Source: Roseibium sp.
Lineage (GTDB): Bacteria; Pseudomonadota; Alphaproteobacteria; Rhizobiales; Stappiaceae
DNA length: 64,000 nt
Direction: 5' to 3'
Assembly: GCA_017643215.1 (NCBI GenBank)
Contig: JAEPNV010000002.1
Location: 186,001-250,000, forward strand
The translations under genes were made by a program, and so were the position numbers. Numbering within the stretch: the first letter of the stretch is position 1; every line of letters starts with the position of its first letter. The notes beneath the pieces are model-generated. The model saw nothing but the letters and a program-made list of their open reading frames with translations, searched no databases and was not told the DNA's origin. Positions 54,842 to 62,790 of the stretch are shown here, piece after piece.

Positions 54842-55930
54842 ATGACTGAAATCCTTTTGAAAAACGTGATCAAGGCCTACGGAACGGTCGAAGTCATTCA
54901 CGGCATTGATTTGGCGGTCAACAGCGGCGAGTTTGTTGTCTTCGTCGGACCTTCGGGATGCGGAAAATCGACCCTTTTGCGGATCATTGCCGGCCTGGAA
55001 AAGATCACGTCCGGCGAGGTGGTGATTAACGGCGAGGTCGTGAACCATATCCCGGCGTCCGAGCGCGGCCTTGCCATGGTGTTCCAGTCCTATGCGCTCT
55101 ATCCGCATATGACGGTCTACAAAAACATGGCGTTCGGCCTGGAAAACTCCAAGATGCCGAAGGATGAGATCGACCGCCGGGTGAACGAGGCCGCGCGCCT
55201 GCTTCAGATCGAGCCCTATCTTGCCCGCCGCCCCAAGGCGTTGTCGGGCGGGCAGCGCCAGCGCGTGGCCATCGGGCGTGCCATTGTGCGCGACCCCAAA
55301 GCGTTCCTGTTTGACGAGCCGCTGTCCAATCTGGACGCGGAACTGCGCGTGACCATGCGCAAGGAATTGGCGGCGCTACATGCAAAGCTTGGCGGAACCA
55401 TGATCTATGTGACCCATGATCAGGTGGAAGCGATGACCTTGGCCGACAAGATCGTTGTCCTGTCCGGCGGCAACGTCGCGCAGGCAGGGCGGCCTCTTGA
55501 TCTTTACAACAGACCACAAAACACATTCGTGGCGGGCTTTATCGGTTCACCGCGCATGAACCTGATGGAGGCCAAGGCAGTGGCCAATGGCAGCGGCTAT
55601 CATTTGAATGCCGGCCCGCAAACGGTTGAGGTTCCAAGTGTACCCGGGCTTTCCGACCAATCCAACGTGACGTTCGGTGCGCGGCCGGAACATATTGAAA
55701 TCGTTGATGAAGCCTCCGCCGATGTGAACGCAACGGTCGAACTATCTGAGCAGCTCGGCGGCGAGACCTATCTTTATTGTAATGTCGACGGCCTGCCGCA
55801 ATTAACCGTCCACCAGTTGGGGCAATTGCCGGTCGAACGCGGCGAAACCATCCATTTGCGCTTCGACCGCGCGCAGATGCATCTGTTCGGGGCGGATGGA
55901 AACGTGATCGCCAACGGGATTTCCGAATGA
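54842..55930 (+). CDS. Sugar ABC transporter ATP-binding protein (UgpC/MalK-like)
   Basis: This 362-aa ATPase serves the sugar importer. Motifs are Walker A FVGPSGCGKSTLLRIIAG near residue 36-53, Q-loop VFQSYALYPHMTV, signature LSGGQRQRVAIGRAIV, Walker B AFLFDEPLSNLDAE, the H-loop VTHDQVEAMT, and a C-terminal TOBE region with VTFGARPEHIEIV. MalK-type ATPases with this tail can also be regulated by other proteins. It overlaps the first Gfo/Idh/MocA gene by 4 bp. Confidence 0.94.
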   Translation: MTEILLKNVIKAYGTVEVIHGIDLAVNSGEFVVFVGPSGCGKSTLLRIIAGLEKITSGEVVINGEVVNHIPASERGLAMVFQSYALYPHMTVYKNMAFGLENSKMPKDEIDRRVNEAARLLQIEPYLARRPKALSGGQRQRVAIGRAIVRDPKAFLFDEPLSNLDAELRVTMRKELAALHAKLGGTMIYVTHDQVEAMTLADKIVVLSGGNVAQAGRPLDLYNRPQNTFVAGFIGSPRMNLMEAKAVANGSGYHLNAGPQTVEVPSVPGLSDQSNVTFGARPEHIEIVDEASADVNATVELSEQLGGETYLYCNVDGLPQLTVHQLGQLPVERGETIHLRFDRAQMHLFGADGNVIANGISE

Positions 55931-56970
55931 GCAACCGGCTTGGTTTGGCTGTCGTTGGCACCGGCATGGCGGCAACGCCCCATGCCCGGGCTCTCAATGA
56001 TCTGCGCGATCTGATCGATGTCCGCGGGGTCTATTCCCGGACCGAGAATTCCCGGGCTGCCTTTGCCGCAGAACACGGTTTTGTTGCGGCACCGTCCATT
56101 GACGCGCTGGCCGACGATCCGGATGTCAACGCTGTGCTGATCATTACGCCTCCTAATCAGCGCCACGCACTCGTGACCCGGTTCGCTGAGGCCGGCAAAC
56201 ATATCCTGATGGAAAAACCGGTCGAACGGACCACACAAGCCGCCAAAGAGCTTGTCCGGATCTGCGACACACACGGCGTTCAGCTTGGGATCGTCTTTCA
56301 GCACCGGTTCCGCAAGGTGTCGCAGACGCTGAACTCACTCGTCGCATCCGGTGCGCTCGGTGACATCGGCGTTGTCCGGGTGTCCGTGCCATGGTGGCGG
56401 GATCAAGCCTACTACGATGAACCCGGACGCGGCACCTATGCGCGTGACGGCGGCGGGGTCCTCATCTCACAGGCCATTCATACGCTGGATCTGATGCTTG
56501 CGATTGCCGGGCCGGTCGAAGAAGTCCAGGCCGTTTCGGTGACAACGCCGTTTCATCGGATGGAATCGGAGGATTTTGTTGCCGCTGGTCTGCGGTTTCA
56601 AACCGGTGCGGCAGGCGCCCTGATGGCGACGACCGCCTCCTTTCCCGGCGATGCGGATTCGATCACCATCGACGGAACCCTGGCAAGCGCACACCTGCAA
56701 GCCGGCGTTCTCACGGTCCGCCATCGAGACGGCAAGACCGATACATATGGAGAAACCTCGGGAACCGGAGGCGGCGCCGATCCCATGGCCTTTCCGCATG
56801 ACTGGCATCAAAGCTTGATCAGATCCTTCGCATCGGCGGTGATGGCCGGCCGGCCGTTTGAAGTCTCCGGCCGCGACGTGCTCAAAGTCCATTGTCTGAT
56901 CGACGCGCTGGTTACCTCTTCGCGCGAAAAACGCGCGATTTCGATCGCCCCGACATCCCCACCAGAGTGA
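55927..56970 (+). CDS. Gfo/Idh/MocA-family oxidoreductase (1 of 3)
   Basis: This is an NAD(P)-dependent sugar dehydrogenase of 347 aa. The Rossmann start is LGLAVVGTGMAATPHARAL, and the EKP motif is HILMEKPVERT near residues 93-103. The substrate region holds GGGVLISQAIHTLDLMLAIAG with the conserved His. It is the first of three consecutive family members, all different from one another in sequence, so they probably act on different steps or positions of one sugar (for example oxidation to a 3-keto sugar followed by reduction). Confidence 0.9.
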   Translation: MSNRLGLAVVGTGMAATPHARALNDLRDLIDVRGVYSRTENSRAAFAAEHGFVAAPSIDALADDPDVNAVLIITPPNQRHALVTRFAEAGKHILMEKPVERTTQAAKELVRICDTHGVQLGIVFQHRFRKVSQTLNSLVASGALGDIGVVRVSVPWWRDQAYYDEPGRGTYARDGGGVLISQAIHTLDLMLAIAGPVEEVQAVSVTTPFHRMESEDFVAAGLRFQTGAAGALMATTASFPGDADSITIDGTLASAHLQAGVLTVRHRDGKTDTYGETSGTGGGADPMAFPHDWHQSLIRSFASAVMAGRPFEVSGRDVLKVHCLIDALVTSSREKRAISIAPTSPPE

Positions 56971-56980
56971 AAGCGAACGC

Positions 56981-58003
56981 ATGACACGTCCGACCGTTGC
57001 GGTGATCGGTGTTGATCACCGGCATATTTTCGGCCAGCTCGCCGGCATGCTGGACCTTGGCTGTACCTGCAAGGGCTGGTGGACGGAGGGCAATCCACAG
57101 CCGGTGGACGGTTTCCAAAAACGCTTTCCGGATATCCCGCGGGCTGCGGACCGGGCAGACTTGCTGGCCGATCCAGAGGTCGATCTTATCCTCCTGGCTG
57201 ATATTCCGGTCCGGCGCGCGGACCGGGCGATTGAGGCCATGCGGGCCGGCAAGGATGTGATGACCGACAAGCCGGGCTGCACAACTCTGGCGCAGCTCCA
57301 GGAGATCAAGCAGGCCGTCGCCGAGACCGGCCGGATCTGGTCGATCGATTTCTCAGAACGGTTCGAAGTCCCGGCCGTCCAAAAGGCCGCGGAGTTGGTG
57401 CAAGCCGGGGCGATCGGGCAGGTGATTCAAACCGTAGGATTTGGGCCACATCGGTTGAACCGGGCGCTCCGGCCCGACTGGTTCTTTCAGGACGACCAGT
57501 ATGGCGGTATCCTGGCGGATATCGCCTCTCACCAGATCGACCAATTCTTGTTTTTTACCGGCTCGACAGACGCGGAGATCGTCGCGTCCTCAGTCGGGAA
57601 CTACGCCAATCCGGGCGATCCCGGCCTGCAGGACTTCGGCGAGATCCTGATCCGCAGCGGCACCGGCAACGGCTATATCCGCGTTGACTGGTACACGCCG
57701 GATGCGCTGCCGACCTGGGGCGATGGGCGGCTGACCATTTTGGGAACCGACGGCACGATCGAACTGCGCAAATATGTCGATCTCTGCGGGCGCGAAGGCA
57801 CCGACCACGTCTTTCTCGTCAATGGCGAGCAGTGCGATTACATCGACGCGTCCCAAGAACCGCTGACCTATTTCCGCCGGCTTGCCGACGACGTCATGAA
57901 CCGGACCGGGACCGCAATGTCCCAGGCCCACTGTTTCAAGGTCATGGAACTGGCGCTCAAGGCGCAATTAATGGCGGCCCGGCTGGGTCACTTGACAGGG
58001 TAG
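56981..58003 (+). CDS. Gfo/Idh/MocA-family oxidoreductase (2 of 3), divergent cofactor loop
   Basis: This 340-aa protein has the fold of the family but its first loop reads VAVIGVDHRHIFGQLAGML in place of the usual GxGxxG/A, and the EKP motif is DKP (VMTDKPGCTT, about residues 88-97). The C-terminal half includes GGILADIASHQIDQFLFFTG with the catalytic-type His. The changed loop suggests altered or lost nucleotide binding, or a distinct subfamily where a His is used. It is 10 bp after the first and 8 bp before the third member, with no sign of decay. Confidence 0.86.
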   Translation: MTRPTVAVIGVDHRHIFGQLAGMLDLGCTCKGWWTEGNPQPVDGFQKRFPDIPRAADRADLLADPEVDLILLADIPVRRADRAIEAMRAGKDVMTDKPGCTTLAQLQEIKQAVAETGRIWSIDFSERFEVPAVQKAAELVQAGAIGQVIQTVGFGPHRLNRALRPDWFFQDDQYGGILADIASHQIDQFLFFTGSTDAEIVASSVGNYANPGDPGLQDFGEILIRSGTGNGYIRVDWYTPDALPTWGDGRLTILGTDGTIELRKYVDLCGREGTDHVFLVNGEQCDYIDASQEPLTYFRRLADDVMNRTGTAMSQAHCFKVMELALKAQLMAARLGHLTG

Positions 58004-58011
58004 CGGTCGGG

Positions 58012-59097
58012 ATGGTGCTGCAGGTCGCGATTTTGGGCGCCGGGATCGGCGAAAAGCATCTCGATGGTTTTTTGGCCCTTCCGGACCGGTTTAAAGTTGC
58101 AGTGGTCTGCGATCTGGACAATGAGCGCGCCGCCGGATTGGCCGCGCGTTCCAACGGATGCCGGATCGAGACAGAGATTGACGCCGTTCTGGCCGATCCG
58201 TCGATTGATCTCGCCGATATTTGTCTGCCGCCGCATCTTCATGCGCCTGTCGCAAAAAAGGCGTTTGAAAGCGGCAAGCACGTCATTTGCGAAAAACCGG
58301 TGGCGGGCAGCGTGTTGGAAGCTGACGCGTTCGTCGATGCCGCGCACCGGGCCGGAAAACGGTTCTATCCGGTTTTTCAATACCGCTATGGCCGGGCGCT
58401 TCAGCAACTTGCCGCCCTGCAAGCGGCGGATCTGGTTGGAAAGCCTCTGGTTGGCACTGCCGAAACACACTGGAACCGGGGCAGTGACTACTACGCGGTG
58501 CCCTGGCGCGGAAAATGGGCCAGCGAGCGCGGTGGAGCCATCCTCGGCCATGCGATCCACATCCACGATCTGATCGCTCAGGTTTTTGGGCCGGTCACGG
58601 CTGTGTCGGCATTTGTCGACACGCGCGTCAATCCGATCGAAACGGAGGACTGCGCGGCGCTGGCATTGCAAACGGCCTCCGGCGGTCTCGTCACTTCGTC
58701 TGTTACGCTCGGGAGCGCTCGCGACGAAACGCGGTTCCGGTTCGTCTTTGAAAAACTGACCGTTGAAAGCGGGCGCAATCCCTATGCACCGGGTGAAGCA
58801 GCGTGGGTGATTCATGCCCGCGATCCCGGGCTGCAGGCCGAAGTTGATGACGTCCTGGGTGGCTTGGCCGACCGCGACGCTTTTGGACCGGAAGGATTTG
58901 CCGGCCTTTTTTTGGCGATCGCCATGGATTTGGCGGGGAAACCCGCACAGGTCGTGACCGCGGCTGATGGCGTCCGCTCGATCGAGCTCGTGGCCGCGAT
59001 CTACCACGCGGCCCGGACCGGGGCGGCCGTGCATCTGCCGCTCGACCGGTCCCTCCCGATTTGCGCCGACTGGGTGCCGGAGCCGTTCCGCGGCTAA
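58012..59097 (+). CDS. Gfo/Idh/MocA-family oxidoreductase (3 of 3)
   Basis: This 361-aa protein has a normal Rossmann motif (VAILGAGIGEKHLDGFLALP), the EKP motif in HVICEKPVAGSV near 91-102, and GAILGHAIHIHDLIAQVFGP with conserved His residues. The ATG at 58012 lies 8 bp after the second member. It is the last gene of the sugar-acid operon. Its TAA stop overlaps the stop of the convergent small gene on the minus strand, leaving no space for a terminator. Confidence 0.9.
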   Translation: MVLQVAILGAGIGEKHLDGFLALPDRFKVAVVCDLDNERAAGLAARSNGCRIETEIDAVLADPSIDLADICLPPHLHAPVAKKAFESGKHVICEKPVAGSVLEADAFVDAAHRAGKRFYPVFQYRYGRALQQLAALQAADLVGKPLVGTAETHWNRGSDYYAVPWRGKWASERGGAILGHAIHIHDLIAQVFGPVTAVSAFVDTRVNPIETEDCAALALQTASGGLVTSSVTLGSARDETRFRFVFEKLTVESGRNPYAPGEAAWVIHARDPGLQAEVDDVLGGLADRDAFGPEGFAGLFLAIAMDLAGKPAQVVTAADGVRSIELVAAIYHAARTGAAVHLPLDRSLPICADWVPEPFRG

Positions 59098-59357
59098 TTG
59101 CCGGGCGTCCGTCGATCCGTTTTCCGGGAAAGTTTGGCCTTTTCTTTCCATCCTCGGCGGATGCGGGTCCTGAACATGATGACAATGCCCGCACCCGCTG
59201 CGAGTGCAAGGGCCAATCCCGCCATGTGGAACGGAGACAAGGCGATATGGGACAGGGCGGCCGTGAGGCTTGCCGGTTCATGCGCGCCGGAATGCGCGAT
59301 CGCGGTTGCCGGAAACATCAAACCGGCTACGGCAAGGAGAGGGGACGTGTTGGTCAT
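59094..59357 (-). CDS. Small membrane protein with His-containing exported N-terminus
   Basis: This is an 87-aa protein with a signal peptide of about 21 residues (ending FPATAIA), a predicted mature N-terminus HSGAHE, one hydrophobic helix (HMAGLALALAAGAGIVIMF) and a strongly basic cytoplasmic tail. The AHSG start followed by LSHIALSPFHMAG recalls the first part of HupE/UreJ nickel permeases, but it is far too short for one. It may belong to a small family of uncharacterised 'AHxGH' proteins (DUF6732-like). It overlaps the His-rich gene by 4 bp and is the last gene of the guanidine operon. Nickel entry or sensing is a guess from context. Confidence 0.7.
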   Translation of the reverse strand: MTNTSPLLAVAGLMFPATAIAHSGAHEPASLTAALSHIALSPFHMAGLALALAAGAGIVIMFRTRIRRGWKEKAKLSRKTDRRTPGN

Positions 59358-59824
59358 GAATTCGGCTCCTGGGTCAGTTTTTCGCTCAACAGGGTGATCA
59401 GATCGACATCGGCGCGCGCCGTCAGGGACACATAAACGAAGGTCATGGTCTCGCGGTCCTTCACCATCTCTCCTGGAAACGGCATGTAGACAAGTTCGCG
59501 CGAGGCAAAGGCGGGCGAGGCGGTACCAATCTGCCAGTTCGACACGATCTGTGCATCGACCAGATGTTGAATCAAGCCGTCCTCGCCCTCGCGGTGGAAC
59601 GGAATTCCGGCAAGGCGCAGGTAGCTCGTCTTGTCCGGGGCCGACCGGAAGCCATCGATAAAACTGGTGGCCAATGTCCTGAGTTCGTCGGCCGCGCCGG
59701 ATCGAGACCCGGCATGAACGTGCGAATGCAGATGATCGGCATGGCGGTGGTTGTGTCCAGGACCATGATCGTGTGGTCCATGCTCATGATCGTGATGATG
59801 GTGGTGGTGATGTCCGTGACCCAT
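59354..59824 (-). CDS. Histidine-rich protein, candidate nickel-handling accessory of the guanidine operon
   Basis: The 156-aa protein has 19 His among its first 37 residues, including a run of seven, mixed with Asp, Gly and Pro. Such tails bind nickel or zinc in HypB, UreE and SlyD proteins. The remaining 115 residues (ADELRTLATSFIDGFRSAPD, then PFHREGEDGLIQHLVDAQIV and MTFVYVSLTARADVDLITLL) form no domain I recognise and contain no GTPase P-loop, so it is not HypB, and no CxxC zinc motif, so it is not HypA. It starts 5 bp after the gdmH stop and overlaps the next gene, so it is clearly part of the operon. Role in metal delivery to the hydrolase is inferred. Confidence 0.75.
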   Translation of the reverse strand: MGHGHHHHHHHDHEHGPHDHGPGHNHRHADHLHSHVHAGSRSGAADELRTLATSFIDGFRSAPDKTSYLRLAGIPFHREGEDGLIQHLVDAQIVSNWQIGTASPAFASRELVYMPFPGEMVKDRETMTFVYVSLTARADVDLITLLSEKLTQEPNS

Positions 59825-59828
59825 TGCT

Positions 59829-61067
59829 TCACTCCACGTCCGGTCCGGCCGGAATGGTCACCGGCTTGTCGATGATCGCCTTGTGGGCGCCCATTTTGCC
59901 ATGTGACACCAAGGTTCCAAGAACGTCCACAATCACACGCGTTGCGAGGAGGGCCGTGATGTCCGACGTGTCGTAGGGCGGAGACACCTCCACGACCTCC
60001 AGGCCGCAAATGCCTTCCGCGGCCACGAGGGATACCAGCTCCAACGCTTCCCTTGGCAAGAAGCCGCCCGGCTCGGGCCAGCCGGTGCCCGGAACGAAAC
60101 CACAATCGACGCTGTCGATGTCGAACGAGATATAGACAGCGTCGGCGTCTTTCCAGGCCAGTTCCAGCGCCCGGGCGGCGGTTTCGGCAAGGCCGAGTTC
60201 TTCGACATCGCGCATGGTGAAGATGTTGGTGTTGCGTTTGCGGGCCTCGGCAACTCCTTCGCGGGGCACCTGCCAGCCGCCGATCCCGACCTGAACCAGA
60301 TTAACGGCCGGCACATTGGCAAGGTCCGTGGCGTGGAACCACGGCGTTGTGTGCATGCGCTCGTCGAGATCCTTTTCCTGGATGTCGATATGCCGGTCGA
60401 AATGGACGATGCCGATTCGTTTGGATGTGCACTGGGCTATGCCACGCACACAGGGAAAACCGATCGAGTGGTCGCCGCCAATCATGATCGGCAAGGCGCC
60501 GGACGAGGCCACATGGCTGACGGCACGGGTGATCTGGTCGAAGGTCTTTTCGATATTGGCGGGAATGGTGAACACATCGCCGACATCGCAAAGCGTCATC
60601 TGCTCGCGCAGATCAATCCCCATTTCATAGTTGTAAGGGGTGTAAAGCGCGGAAATCTTTCGCACACCTTGCGGTCCGAACCGGGTCCCCGGCCGGTAGG
60701 TCGTACCGCCGTCGAAGGGTATCCCGATGATCGCCGCGTCATAGGCGCCAACTTCCGTTGCGTCCTCGATATAGGGGGCTTTCAAAAAGGTGTTGATGCC
60801 CGCGTAGTGCGGCAGCTCCCCGCGCGCAAAAGTCGGGATCGACTTGTCTTCCAGGCTGTCCGAGCCCGTCAAACCCATGCGCAAAGCCCATTGTCGTTCC
60901 TTTTCCCAGGCGGCGGAGGGAAGGAGGCCTTCGGCCTCGACGGCCTTCCAGCCGCGCAGTTGAAGCTTGTCGAAATCGGGATGGTGCGCGCGGGATCTCT
61001 TGGTCCGGATCGAAGCGCCGGCTGCCTTGTGCCGCGTTTGCGGTCCCTGATGTCCGAACTCGCTCAT
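59829..61067 (-). CDS. gdmH: Guanidine hydrolase (nickel-dependent ureohydrolase; often annotated agmatinase)
   Basis: This ureohydrolase (412 aa) probably converts guanidine to urea and ammonia in the cytoplasm. Metal ligands are intact: His200 (GGDHS), Asp224-His226-Asp228 (HFDRHID), Asp316 and Asp318 (SFDIDSVD). Three features set it apart from agmatinases. It has an N-terminal extension of about 100 residues. The usual SxDxDxxDP is SFDIDSVDC. The agmatinase GTGTPE reads GTGWPE (Trp330). As I recall, the same features (extension, DERMHT after the HFDxH motif) mark Synechocystis Sll1077 (GdmH). The urea-carboxylase-type transporter and riboswitch in this operon support it. Agmatinase remains the alternative. 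Confidence 0.87.
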   Translation of the reverse strand: MSEFGHQGPQTRHKAAGASIRTKRSRAHHPDFDKLQLRGWKAVEAEGLLPSAAWEKERQWALRMGLTGSDSLEDKSIPTFARGELPHYAGINTFLKAPYIEDATEVGAYDAAIIGIPFDGGTTYRPGTRFGPQGVRKISALYTPYNYEMGIDLREQMTLCDVGDVFTIPANIEKTFDQITRAVSHVASSGALPIMIGGDHSIGFPCVRGIAQCTSKRIGIVHFDRHIDIQEKDLDERMHTTPWFHATDLANVPAVNLVQVGIGGWQVPREGVAEARKRNTNIFTMRDVEELGLAETAARALELAWKDADAVYISFDIDSVDCGFVPGTGWPEPGGFLPREALELVSLVAAEGICGLEVVEVSPPYDTSDITALLATRVIVDVLGTLVSHGKMGAHKAIIDKPVTIPAGPDVE

Positions 61068-61109
61068 GTGGGTTTCCTCTTTGGTTTTCTATGTGTCTGC
61101 GGTGCCGCC

Positions 61110-61904
61110 CTACGGCGCCGTCCGAAGGATTTCAATCACGTCGCCAGGCAATTCTGGCCCGCCGGTCTTGTCATGGCTGAGCGGCAGATCGTAGGTCACG
61201 GTGGCTCCATAGGCTTCAGGGGCCTGAGGGTCATGCCGGATCTTGTCGAACACCAAAAGGCGCGTGCCGAGTTTGAAGGCCTCGTGAATGTCGTGGGTGA
61301 CCATAAAAATGGTCATGTTTTCCTCATGCCAAAGACTGAGCAAGAGGTCGTGCATGTCCACACGGATCCCCGGATCAAGGGCGCCGAACGGCTCGTCGAG
61401 GAGAAGCACTTGTGGTTGTTTTGACAGCGCCTGGGCGATGGCTAGACGCTGTTGCATCCCGCCAGAAAGCTGGGCCGGGTAACGGTCGGCGGCTGCCTTG
61501 AGGCCAATGCGGTCCAAAAGACCATCGATGCTTTCGCGGGCCGACTTCCGGGCCCGGCCGAACAGCCGCCCCGTGAGGGATGCCTGTTCCAGTTCACGCG
61601 CCAGAATCAGGTTTTCCCAGACCGTGAGATGTGGGAACACCGAGTATTTTTGGAAGACAATGCCCCGGTCAGGTGTCGGTTCGTCCGGCAGGCTTTGGCC
61701 GTCGAGCAGGATATCTCCCTGCGTCGGGCGCTCCTGCGACAAGAGCATGCGCAAGAACGTGGATTTGCCGCATCCCGATGCCCCGACGATGGTGCAAAAA
61801 CAGCCGGCATCGATGTCCAGATTAACCCGTTCCAGAATAGGCGCCTCGCCATAGGATTTAGACAGGTTCTTGACGGCGACCCTGGGTGTTCCGGCTGACG
61901 TCAC
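61110..61904 (-). CDS. ABC transporter ATP-binding protein (nitrate/sulfonate/taurine type), guanidine operon
   Basis: This is the ATPase of the importer (264 aa). It has Walker A IVGASGCGKSTFLRMLLS near 43-60, Q-loop IVFQKYSVFPHLTV, signature LSGGMQQRLAIAQAL, Walker B VLLLDEPFGALDPG and the H-loop VTHDIHEAFKLG. The start is a GTG at 61904 that overlaps the permease stop (GTGA); the frame stays open upstream but the added codons lie inside the permease gene. In ykkC-controlled clusters this type of transporter accompanies guanidine-degrading enzymes. It ends 42 bp before gdmH. Confidence 0.93.
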   Translation of the reverse strand: MTSAGTPRVAVKNLSKSYGEAPILERVNLDIDAGCFCTIVGASGCGKSTFLRMLLSQERPTQGDILLDGQSLPDEPTPDRGIVFQKYSVFPHLTVWENLILARELEQASLTGRLFGRARKSARESIDGLLDRIGLKAAADRYPAQLSGGMQQRLAIAQALSKQPQVLLLDEPFGALDPGIRVDMHDLLLSLWHEENMTIFMVTHDIHEAFKLGTRLLVFDKIRHDPQAPEAYGATVTYDLPLSHDKTGGPELPGDVIEILRTAP

Positions 61905-62722
61905 AGAGCCTCTCCTTCCAGGTGATGCCAGCGGAACGCGCGGCGGGACAGAAGAAGCAGCAAACGGTCGAGCACAAACGCCAGCAGCGTAATCCACACG
62001 ACGTAGGGCAGGATGATGTCCATCGCGAGATAGCGCCGGACCAGGAAGATCCGGTAACCAAGACCGGTCGTGGATGCGATGGCCTCTGCCGAAATCAGGA
62101 AGATCCACGCTGGCACCAACCCGAGCCGCAGCGCGGTGATCAGTCTCGGCAGGATCTGCGGCAGGACCAGGCGGGTTACCATTTGCCACACCGACGCCCC
62201 GAGCGTTTCGGCCTTGATGATCATTTCCCGCGGAATATCAAGCACGGCCTGCGCAGTCGCGCGGATCATCACCGGTGCCGTGCCAACCACGATCAGGGCG
62301 ATCTTGGAGGCTTCTCCGAGGCCGAAGGTGATGAACAGGATCGGCAGAATCGTGATCGGCGGAATGAGTGAAAACGTTGCAAGGTAAGGAGCGAGCGCGC
62401 TGCGGATGTGCGGAATGAAACCGATGGCGATGCCAAGGACGAGCGCGAGGGTGGTTGAGACCGTCATCCCCATGCCAAGCCGCCACAGGCTGTCGACCGT
62501 GTCCACCCACAACAGCAGGTCGCCGGAGCGGCGGTCTGGAACCGTCGCCATCCGCCAGAAGGCGGCCGCCATGCTGTCGAGCGAAGGCAGAAGCTTGTCG
62601 GCCGGATTGTCCAGGCGGCGGTAGTGGCTCGCGACCGCGTAGACCAGGACCGTCGCGGCAAACGGCAAGAAGCCGAGCAAAAACGCGGTTCGCCGGCTCG
62701 GGGTCCGGTTGATGATACGCAT
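61901..62722 (-). CDS. ABC transporter permease (nitrate/sulfonate/taurine type), guanidine operon
   Basis: This permease has about 273 aa and five to six helices. The coupling loop reads IIKAETLGASVWQMVTRLVL near residue 167-186 (preceded by LDIPREM), typical of SsuC/TauC relatives. The ATG at 62722 is preferred; a TTG two codons upstream is possible. It forms a homodimeric channel with the preceding binding protein and following ATPase. It lies 68 bp after the binding-protein gene. Confidence 0.92.
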   Translation of the reverse strand: MRIINRTPSRRTAFLLGFLPFAATVLVYAVASHYRRLDNPADKLLPSLDSMAAAFWRMATVPDRRSGDLLLWVDTVDSLWRLGMGMTVSTTLALVLGIAIGFIPHIRSALAPYLATFSLIPPITILPILFITFGLGEASKIALIVVGTAPVMIRATAQAVLDIPREMIIKAETLGASVWQMVTRLVLPQILPRLITALRLGLVPAWIFLISAEAIASTTGLGYRIFLVRRYLAMDIILPYVVWITLLAFVLDRLLLLLSRRAFRWHHLEGEAL

Positions 62723-62790
62723 GGCCAATCAATCTTGGGAAAGGGTCGGCACCGGTCCGGCTCTATGCCGGACCAGTGCCAGACTTGCGA

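Noticed and set aside
59829..61067. Annotation as agmatinase (speB)
   Set aside because: Metal ligands fit any ureohydrolase, but the long N-terminal extension, DC in place of DP, GTGW in place of GTGT, the ABC importer and the riboswitch all favour guanidine hydrolase.
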